64,000 nt of DNA from Alopecurus myosuroides (lineage: Eukaryota; Streptophyta; Magnoliopsida; Poales; Poaceae): positions 578,736,610 to 578,800,609 of the forward strand of contig CM054057.1 of assembly GCA_028641055.1 (NCBI GenBank). Reading direction: 5' to 3'. The translations under genes were made by a program, and so were the position numbers. The notes under the pieces were generated by a model that searched no databases, was not told where the DNA came from, and worked only from the letters and a program-made list of their open reading frames with translations. Below, piece after piece: positions 55,986-64,000 of this stretch. How positions within the stretch are numbered: position 1 is the first letter of the stretch; each line of letters opens with the position of its first letter.

Positions 55986-56849
55986 GGAGCAACCAGGCCA
56001 GCCCAAGTGGGCCGGCCTAGTCGCCCCAGCCACACGCAGCGCGCGGCCCGCGGCCTCCTTCTCCCTCCTCCGTACGGCACGGGTAGCGACATCGCTGACG
56101 CCAGCACCGCACGCACCCCTCCTCACCTGCTCCTCCCTCTCCCTTTTTCTACCCCGAGCCCCCCAAACCCTAGCCAAGCCTCCCCTCTTCCTCCCAGCGC
56201 CGCCATTTTTTCCCCTCTCCTCTCGTTTCCCTTCTCCTCGTTCTGAAAATCCCCGAGAGTGACAGGGAGGGACACCGCCGTCGACACGCCGCCATGGTGC
56301 ATCTCCGGCCACGCTAGGGACACGTGCACCACCCCCGGGACCCCTGCTACCTCTTCTACCGCAACGCCGAGCACGAGCAGACTCCACGACGCCGGAATTC
56401 CTCTGCTCCTCTCCGGCCCTTTCTGAACTTCATCGACGCCTCGTCGTCTCCGACCACGGCAACCTCGTCCGGCTGCTTTAGCGCACTCACGGTAAGCCAC
56501 CGCTGCCATCCGAGGCGTTTTCCCGTCGATCCGTGCCCTAGTTGCGCAGGTGCTATTTCTGAACCCGAGCACCCCCGCCATGGACGCGTTCTGAGCAAGC
56601 CCTCGTGCCTCTGCTGTTCTCCCCGCCACCTTGTACGTGTCGTTTGCCACCTCCTAGTTAACCCCTGCACCCACGCAACACACTAGCGCCGCCAATTTGG
56701 GGTCAACGACGGCGAGCGAGCGTCGCCGTGCCGTTTGTTTCCGCCACGGACTGAACACCTGGGTTCAGTTTCGTCAGAAAACGAGCACGCTCCAGATCCC
56801 ACCTCAAAACCCCACCTTTCCCAGATCTGTCACGATCCGCAGCCCAGCC

Positions 56850-56900
56850 CAGTGGCCACAGGCCCGTGCTCGCAAGCCCACGTCGCGGGTTCGATTCCCC
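56850..56900 (+). other. tRNA-like A/B-box module in H right LTR
   Basis: CAGTGGCCACAGGCCC and GGGTTCGATTCCCC (56887-56900), identical to the left LTR module. Confidence 0.45.
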
Positions 56901-57989
56901 GTCCGCGCGGATTAAATCCAACACCTTTTTACCACCGCGCGCTGACAGGTGGGGCCTTCCTGTCAGCGGCAGCGTAAGCCATGCGCGCGCACACCCGCGT
57001 CCATGCAGGAGCCAGCTGGGCGCTGGCCCACTGGCCAGTGACCCAGGGCTAGTCTGCCCTGCGTAACAAAAGTCCTAGCGACTTTTCTGAAGTTTCTATT
57101 TTCACGAACAAGCCCCTGGAAACTTTAAAACTTTCTGGAAATTACAGAATAGCCCCTGTTTTTCAAATTCAAATAACTTTTGCAATACAAATCCAAATTC
57201 AGTAAATAAAATATGTTTTCCATTCAAAATTTCCTGAGCTTTTCAAATATGCAATCTGTTTACTTTTTTGAACAATTAAAAATTATATTATTTTCTATAC
57301 CTTATTTAATTCATTTAAAATTGTTCAAAACATAACTAATTCAAATTAAATCCAAATTTAATTTGTAAAATATGTTTTCAAACCAGAAAAATGTAATATT
57401 TTCAAATATGAATTTCATTTCTTGTTTGGAACAAATAAAATTCAAATAATTTTAATACTTGAATTAAAATTTATTTAAATCTTGTTTAAACTTGTTTCAT
57501 TCATAATTAATTCATTTTAATTTCAAATTCAGAAAGTAATACATGTTTTCCAATCAGAATTAAATGCTCTATCCAAGTATGCCATAATAACAACATTTTG
57601 AAAAACTAAATTTTGCACTAATTTCAATTCTGATTTTTATTCAATTAAAATGCCAAAAGCCACAATTAAATATTTACAACTCCAAATTTGGCAAATAAAA
57701 TATCTAGTTGAAGCTAATTTCATTTCCTAGCTGTTTCTATCATCTCTCATGCATTTAATCCACTTTAACAAATATTTAGTTGTAATTCATTAAATTCTCA
57801 ATTTATGCACATGGGTTTTACCATATGCAATTCAGTTGCATATGGACCCATTTAATTATGTTACCATGTCAACTAGCTTATCTTTGATGCATCCTTAAAA
57901 ATTGTCATGCATCATCCCATGTTTGTGCATTATGCCATGTTATTGATTGTTTGTCTCTCTGCGTTGTTTGTTTGCTTCTTCTCGAATAG

Positions 57990-59347
57990 ACGACGATGTT
58001 GAGACAGACGAGGTTTACGATACCACTTCAGAGGAGTTAGCCCAGTACCAGGCTACTGAGTTTGCAGGCAAGTATTCACTCACATGAACCATTGTGTCCC
58101 TTCCACACTTGATACCGATACTTTCCGTTGTCTAACCTGCTAGCATTATGATTCGTTGCTTGTGTTCCGATCCTATCACATGTTATCCTGTAACCCTGAT
58201 ATAGCCTATCCTCCACACCTATAACCCTGTTGCTTGTTGCCTGTGTCCTACTAGCATGCTTAGGGTTGGTTATGCTCGAGTCTGATGTCCGTTATTTCTT
58301 TTACCATATTTATTATGTTCTGGGGGCTCGATGTTTAAACACCAACCTGTTAATGTTTGAGGTAATGCTAATTTGATGATAAGGCACCGGCAGGAGGCCG
58401 GGTATGGTTTTGAGGCCTGCTAGTGTCGAACTCAGGAAAAGTTCTTGTCCTCTAGATCCATGATGAGCGCGCTAACCGCATGTGGGAAGCGTGTATGGGC
58501 GCCCCCCGCAACTCTGATTCGATTCGTATCTCGTCCAAATCGCCACACTTAGTTCGGGCTTTCCATTTGATGCACGCATATGCAGGTACGAACCCTTGGC
58601 GCCAGGGTGGAACTTTTGTAGTCGGCATTTAGGGCGGCGTGGTCTTCCAGTGCTATGAGGGTCCCCCTTTTCTTCGTGGGGGCTCGATTAGCCGCGCACG
58701 CACAGCACGTGGTTCTTTGGACTTGATGCGAAGAAGAGTTGGGTTGTGTTGAGTGGCCTGCTTGGTGGGTTTGATTCCCGTCTGACGGGCTATTCGTACG
58801 TGTACGGCCAAATTGGTGCACCCCTGCAGGGTTAAATCTTCTCGAGAAGCCGTGTTGTCCGCGGTTATGGATGACTTGGTGATAGGGCTGGCTAACAAGG
58901 ATTAGACAACTTACACCTAATCAATAATAAGTTGACTAGTAATAGACATATTGCCACAATAACCTGAAGCTTCATTAAACCAACTGTGTGAGTTATCCTC
59001 GGGTTGCTTCTTTGGATAAGGGGCGAGATCCAGGATGGGTTTGTTTGAGGTTGTTGGTAGTTGGTTCCGATACGCTAACTTATCTCCTTTCTATTAGCCG
59101 GAAGTTGTAGCGTGTCTCTGTAGTTGGTTACTGCAGCCCGCTGCCGCACTTTTGTATCACCTATTCTTCCTTTGAACCCAAAGCATCTGTACTTAGTGTT
59201 GTCGGGTACCTTTTGGTATCTTGTGCGTCTTGCTTGCCAGTACTCGCCTGTACTGACCCCTTTGGGGTTGCTGGTTCTGCAGACTACGTTTCCGAGGATC
59301 CCCATGGTGGCTACTACGTGGAGTATGACGAGGCTGCTGACGAGTAG
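57990..59347 (+). CDS. Conserved two-exon coding segment in H right LTR
   Basis: Exon X 57990-58067 (acceptor CGAATAG, GC donor GCAAGT) and exon Y 59283-59347 (acceptor TTCTGCAG, TAG stop). Both are open; X differs from the left LTR copy by one silent change (GAC/GAT). Confidence 0.5.
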
Positions 59348-59814
59348 ATAGCGGACCCGGGCAGGATCCGAGACTTCGCGGATGGGCTCCGTACTTTTCG
59401 TTTCCGGCCTCTTAGGCCTATTTGGATCTTGTCTGTACTCAGACACTTTGGATGCTTCCGCTGTGTTGTAATGATGACTTGTTGGGACATGTGTCCTCTG
59501 CATGATTGTATTTGCTATCTCTGCTCTAGTGAGAGCTATTTGCCGCTTATTTCTATCTTTTGTGTCTTAGAGATTTGTTGTGGTATCACTTGTTCAAATG
59601 CCGTTGACGTACCATGTGTGTATGTATGAAGTACGTCAATGGAAGTATTCGGATTTCTGTTGGATGGTTTCACAGACGATGAATAGTAGAGGATGGTTGT
59701 CACACGTTTACGTGTTGGCCTGCTCACATTGGGATGCGGGTGCAGGTAAGCCCCGTAAGCCAATCCTCTCTATTTAGCAGGCTGTGGGTATCCTCTAAAA
59801 GTCCGAGTGCGACA

Positions 59815-61539
59815 ACCCCCTCTAGGTGCCCATATGATCCTTTCAACCGGCAGGCTTGCATCCTCATCTCGCCGTCGAGACTAACAGTGGGATCTAGGGA
59901 TCCTCCACAACCAGCCGACCGACCACCACCGCCATGACTAGGGCCGGAGCCCCAAGATTCCCTGTGTTGTGGGATTAAACCAGGAGTGTGTCGTTGTCGC
60001 CAACGAGACGCGGTAGATACAGCTGCCTAGGTCGCGGCCCGTCCATGCCCATTTGGACCCCCTATCGGGTCCAGCCACTACCGCCGCCACCACCCTTCGT
60101 CACTGTCGTTGATCGCCTGGGGCGAACACCACCGCTGCAATCTGATCTATGGCCGAGTAGATTCGCCGCCGCCGCTGCTGCCACCACGCCACACGGACTC
60201 TGACCAGCGGCAGCGGCGGCGGGATGGGAGGACTTGGAGGGGTGGGGAGCCTCGAGGTGGGGGCGCCCAGGAGGGAGGCGAGAGAGATGGCCTGCTTGGA
60301 AATAGTTACCGACCGATCGAGATTTATGGCCATGCACACAAGACTGAGCAAAAAAACAAACATGCGAGACGAAGGACAGGACAGGACTACTACTCCAATG
60401 AAACCGTTAACACCAATACGCCATGGGTCCATGGCTGGGCCTTTTTGGATGGATCGGTCGGGAGTGGCTGGGGGGCGAGAATTGGGAGTCGCTGCGATCG
60501 CGATCGCGTTCCGCTTGACTGACTGATTGATTGATCAATTCGGGGCCGCCGGATTAATTCCATCGGCCGGGGTGAACAGTTCGCGGCTTCAATTCCTCGG
60601 TCGGCCGGCCGGCCGGAGCCCAATTAATTGCTCCACGCTCGCGCCCGCGCCCGCCGATCGCCCGGCCTTCGTGTTCGTCTCGAGAGGCGTTGTCGTCCAT
60701 TCATGGCGGATCCATCTGGCTAGCTACGTATACTGTGCATCTATGCACGTACGTGGCATGTGACCGATGTCTCGCGTATTGGTGGTGGCTGTGTGCGAGC
60801 AGTCGTGCACGCGCCGACACCTAGCTACAGCCGGGCCACTGCTGGTACCTGTGCACTTACACCTGCTTGATCTTGGCTAGCTCGTCGTACGCTCGTACTA
60901 CGTACGCCATGCTCATACATCCATGGGAGGTGGCCGGCCGGCGCCACTGTCGCACGCACGTACCCTTCCGTTCCGTCGCCGATCGGTGGCCGGATCTCCT
61001 TAGGAACGGATGACTACATTACTTTTTTCAATCCACTCATTTTTTTTTGGGGCGAGCGTGCGTGTGCATGGAAATGCTACTACTAGGTGCCAATTCGGAA
61101 ACGAAGATGGAGCTGGATGATCCCATCGATCTTGGGTGAATTGTTTCAGGTGCGAGCAATGATTCCTCCTAGGGGTGGGTCGATGGCGATGTGACTGCGC
61201 GGAACTGTGCACGGCGATCGGGCGCCGTACCGCCGAGGGGATCCGCTGCCAGCCGGCGGAGCGGCAGGAGCAGCAGGTGGGCAATTAAGGTGTTCTTTCG
61301 CGGACGTCTTTTCCTTTAATTAACGGACTGCGCCCCTTGGCTGGCGGCCCACCGGGCCAGGGATGTCCGTCTGTCCTTCGTTTCCTCGTTTTTTCCCTGG
61401 TGATGACGACCCGTTGGAGCCCACCGAGGCCCACCCCGGAGTAACTGCACGCGTGCAATGGCGATTTGGCAAGTCCTCTGGTTTCTCTCTGTAAATAAAA
61501 TGCAAGGGCACCGGACACAGCTTTACAGCAACTAGAACG
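59815..61539. other. Low-copy intergenic DNA
   Basis: The composition changes sharply after the H LTR: GC-rich, with (TGAT)n-like bases and CGATCGCGATCGCG near 60493, and CGGCCGGCCGGCCG near 60603. Open frames here are short, lack domain features and overlap on both strands; I do not support any as a gene. No repeat family recognised. Confidence 0.5.
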
Positions 61540-61775
61540 GACTATGATAAGATGGTTAAAGGATGGTTGTACATGCAGTCCACCAGAGTTCAAACTTTAG
61601 GTTTGACGAAGGGGTTACTCATTTAAGCCGAAAATTTTCTTCGGTGGGAGGCGACGTCCCGTCAACAGCGACTTCGTAATCTCTCAAGACTCGATCCACC
61701 TCCTCAGTCTCTCGGAGGTGATCCCTCATAGGGGTAGGAGGTACGTGGCAATGTTTATATGGGTGAGTGAGTGTT
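61540..61775 (+). mobile_element. tRNA-derived SINE
   Basis: GATGGTTAAAGGATGGTTGT (A-box-like, near 61551) then AGAGTTCAAAC (B-box-like, 61585-61595), followed by a body with GTGGGAGGCGACGTCCCGTC, ACTTCGTAATCTCTCAAGA, CTCAGTCTCTCGGAGGTG and CTCATAGGGGTAGGAGG, ending GGGTGAGTGAGTG. This order matches a SINE I know to be common in grass genomes. The boundaries are approximate and the copy is diverged. It lies ~1.05 kb downstream of the HPT1 stop. Confidence 0.6.
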
Positions 61776-62737
61776 TCGCAGAAGAAAAAGGGCCGTACAG
61801 AAAACAAGCTCACAGGGTGCTGCGCCATGCAAACGCAGTACGTACACTCGCGCGTGTGTGTGTGTCTAGCTCGTTCCACGCACGCAGGCGCCGTACCCCT
61901 TGGAAATGCAAACCTCACGGCAGCATGGCGCATTTTGCCGACCGTGTGTCCTCGACCTCGATGGCAGCATGTAGATCGGAGAGGCTAACGGCCGAGACCC
62001 GGGAGCCATGCATCCCGATCAGTGCTGACTTCAGCGTTGCCGGCGAGAGCAGCATCGCTGGCACGCACATGCATGCTCCACCCTGCAGATGGGCGGGCTC
62101 TGTGCAGGATCAAGCCTCGACGATATGGCGCAGATCCTGTAGGGCCATGCGCCCAATATAGAGCCATCGGATCAGTGGATCACCCTGGTGTAACGCTACA
62201 GGACGAACAAGCTTGCGTACACGCCGAGCTGCACCGCTTGCAAGGGTAGTAAAACAGAAAATTCCATCGTATCAGGAGAGTTTAAGAGTCCTCCAGCTCA
62301 GCTGGTACGTGCACGGCACGATCCATGCATCCGTTCCACGGTGCTGCAGCTTGTATGGAAGGTCCAAAATACCAGACAGAGATTATGCCAAGAAACAACG
62401 AACCATGGAGAGATTCATTCGACACATCATACCAGCCAACAGACCAACACAGAACGATGGCACATCCAAGTCAAGGTGCAGAAGGCATGTAAGGCCACAA
62501 GACATTTACAGCTGAATGAAATGGGAAGGGAGGAGCTTTTATTTTTTCCAGCGCGTGCCCCCTACCGCAAGAGTTGTTTCTATCGTCCGCTACTACTACA
62601 GCTCACTCACCTGGCCCGGCCCGGGTACCTTGCTGCGGGGTTGTTGCCAAGTTGTCCATCTCCTACCATGGAGTGGTTCCATCAGGGCAGGAATAGCAAG
62701 CAAGGATGCCCCGAGGCCGATCGTCAAGCTCAGGGGA
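61776..62737. other. Intergenic DNA downstream of HPT1
   Basis: Low-copy sequence between the SINE and the likely polyadenylation site of HPT1. It has a short (GT)n run near 61852-61866. No gene supported. It may include longer 3' UTR forms; a further AATAAA on the minus strand is at 62543-62538. Confidence 0.4.
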
Positions 62738-62738
62738 T

Positions 62739-62744
62739 TTTATT
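62739..62744 (-). terminator. Candidate polyadenylation signal of HPT1
   Basis: The minus strand reads AATAAA about 82 bases after the TGA stop at 62826. A second AATAAA lies at 62543-62538. Plant signals are loose, so both are candidates only. Confidence 0.35.
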
Positions 62745-62825
62745 GCACGTGGTCCGTGCCCATTCGATTTTTCAAACGGATTCATGCCGGGCACTCAAGT
62801 TCCTCCGTGGAGCTGTTTGTCCTCC

Positions 62826-64000
62826 TCACCTTACCAGAGGAATGAGCAGGTACTCCGCGTAGAACAGCTGCAGAGCCATGTGGAGGGGAGTGAATGTGAG
62901 TTAACAGGGTGCGTGCGTATCAATTCCAGGATCCACGAAGGTGTGTGCAGAAGGTAAGCTAATTGAATTGGTTTGGGCCCTACCAAGGAATCGAAATAAT
63001 ATGGGGAATGGGTGGCTGATGTCAGCGCGGTTACCTTCCAGATGAACATGTAGAAGGACGTTATTGCGGCTTTGCTTGTCAGGTCCACCGATCGTGCGCA
63101 GCTCCATAAGATCGACGCGAGGATTGCATGGCCTGCAACCTGCAAGACACATGCTCGTACATAAAGGCTTTGATAACTGAACTGCGAAGAACCATTTACA
63201 ATAACGTATAGAAGGTGAAAAGCCTTGTTATTGTCTATAACAAGATAAGTGATCCTTATCAATTTCGGTCATAAGAGAAAGACAGTCCTACAAACCCCTA
63301 AAGATTTTAGACATGGTGGTAATCGATTCAGAACTAAAGCGCCAATATTCATGTTGTTTAGGATGGCAAAAATGGATAACTTGAACAATTATTAATCTAA
63401 TGATGAACATTGCTGTGAGATGTGCGATCCATACAGTTACAGATTTGCTCCACAGACTGGACGAAGTGGCCCCCATCAGTATTGCAACACCATAGGCCAT
63501 CTCAAGCAGACCAACACAAATCCAGAAAACCTGCGTGCAAGTTTATATCAGCAAATCCAAGAGTTAAGCCTCTTACCAAAAAAAAAACTGTTTATTATTT
63601 ATTTACTAACCTTCTTTTGACCTAATCTAACACTGAAAGACTGAATTCCAAAAATGCGGTCCCCTTCGATATCAGGTATATCCTGCCAGATAGTTAAATT
63701 CATTCAGTGCAAGTTGGTTATATCGAAAAGCAATGCAACAAATGAGTGTTCCATTAGCAAACCATAAAAGGATATTTATGTCTTCTGATCACTTTGGCTG
63801 CTGTAATGCAGTACAGGAACTACATATTTTTACCTTGAATAATGCTATCACAACTGAGAAGAAGGTCATGAATGCAGTTGCGAATATCAATGGCTTTGAA
63901 AAGACTGCCGGCCTTCGGAAAACAAATGTCTGATAGAAAAACAATGCAACACGGCATAAATCACATGCAGCAGTTATCATGTGATGTTTATAGAACGAAA
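62826..64000 (-). CDS. HPT1: Homogentisate phytyltransferase, last five exons (partial)
   Basis: Joins homogentisate to phytyl diphosphate, the committed step of tocopherol (vitamin E) synthesis, in the plastid envelope; member of the UbiA prenyltransferase family. Exons on the minus strand: 63929-63834, 63682-63611, 63530-63435, 63139-63035 and 62867-62826 (TGA at 62828-62826), 136 residues in all. All introns are GT-AG and phase 0; exon lengths 96, 72, 96, 105 and 42. Visible: [20 protein letters not shown], then [20 protein letters not shown] with the second Asp-rich motif DxxDxxx[21 protein letters not shown] (membrane segment), [11 protein letters not shown], and the end [13 protein letters not shown]. 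The pattern fits HPT1/VTE2 better than barley-type HGGT, whose matching segment reads DVDGDRDFGIQSLSVRLG as I recall it. The N-terminus, transit peptide and first Asp motif are off the window. No damage seen. Confidence 0.88.

Larger units (their letters stand above)
48785..59814 (+). mobile_element. Element H: tandem remnant of a chromovirus (same family as F)
   Basis: Order: 3' internal fragment (48785-49080), LTR (49081-53328), internal region (53329-55540), LTR (55541-59814). The internal fragment repeats the last ~290 bases of the internal region, so this is the right part of an LTR-internal-LTR-internal-LTR array, probably from unequal recombination, cut on the left at 48785. LTR ends (TGTAACATCCC...GTGCGACA), primer site and purine tract match F; the LTRs are ~0.6 kb shorter than those of F. 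No flanking duplication can be tested. Confidence 0.8.
55541..59814 (+). repeat. Right LTR of element H (4,274 bp)
   Basis: Same ends as the left LTR (TGTAACATCCC...GAGTGCGACA). It contains an A28 run at 55954-55981 where the left copy has about 10 A. Otherwise only scattered differences, so the LTRs diverged recently. After 59814 the sequence is not LTR-like. Confidence 0.9.

Noticed and set aside
60062..60623. Open frames of 70-137 codons in GC-rich intergenic DNA
   Set aside because: Overlapping frames on both strands, no domain, no splice pattern, no conserved motif; composition explains them.
62341..62862. Plus-strand 173-codon open frame overlapping the HPT1 end
   Set aside because: It lies opposite the HPT1 3' end and its 3' flank, with no recognisable motif.
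1..64000. Bacterial-type features: operons, CRISPR arrays, riboswitches, rRNA
   Set aside because: The sequence is a plant nuclear genome; I saw no such features.

Overview
This is plant nuclear DNA from a grass, almost certainly a Triticeae species (wheat, barley or Aegilops type). About 59.8 kb is a stack of nested LTR retrotransposons of types common in that tribe. The last ~4.2 kb is low-copy DNA carrying the 3' end of an intron-containing chloroplast prenyltransferase gene. Lineage calls rest on protein motifs (Athila, Tat/Retand, Tekay/Del chromovirus); family names cannot be fixed without a repeat library.

Layout. 1-1289: 3' end of a plus-strand Tat-like Gypsy element (D) with its 3' LTR. 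1290-~4805: 3' part of another plus-strand Gypsy element (E) with its LTR. ~4806-42933: an old minus-strand Athila-lineage element (A) without its 3' LTR. Three later insertions split A. F (7918-20408, minus, chromovirus with ~4.9 kb LTRs, target duplication CTTAT) sits in pol. C (21497-34446, minus, Tat lineage with dual RNase H and an antisense intron-containing gene, target duplication ATTAC) sits in gag. G (35950-42427, plus, non-autonomous, target duplication ATGCA/ATGCC) sits in the 5' LTR. 42934-46022: gag remnant and 5' LTR of a second minus-strand Athila-like element (B). 46023-48784: repeat-like DNA I cannot assign, rich in short perfect hairpins. 48785-59814: a tandem remnant (H) of the same chromovirus family as F, in plus orientation: internal fragment, LTR, internal region, LTR.

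59815-64000: intergenic DNA with a tRNA-derived SINE near 61540-61775, then the last five exons, minus strand, of a homogentisate phytyltransferase gene (HPT1/VTE2, tocopherol synthesis), which continues past the right edge.

No retroelement here looks autonomous. Pol frames carry stops and frameshifts, the H integrase has lost its second catalytic Asp, and F and H both lack gag and carry pol deletions. The most unusual signal is in the long F/H LTRs. All four full-length LTR copies keep two short open exons with matching splice sites (a GC-AG intron) that join in frame and end in an acidic peptide with a stop codon. Several of the few differences between the two subfamilies in these exons are silent.
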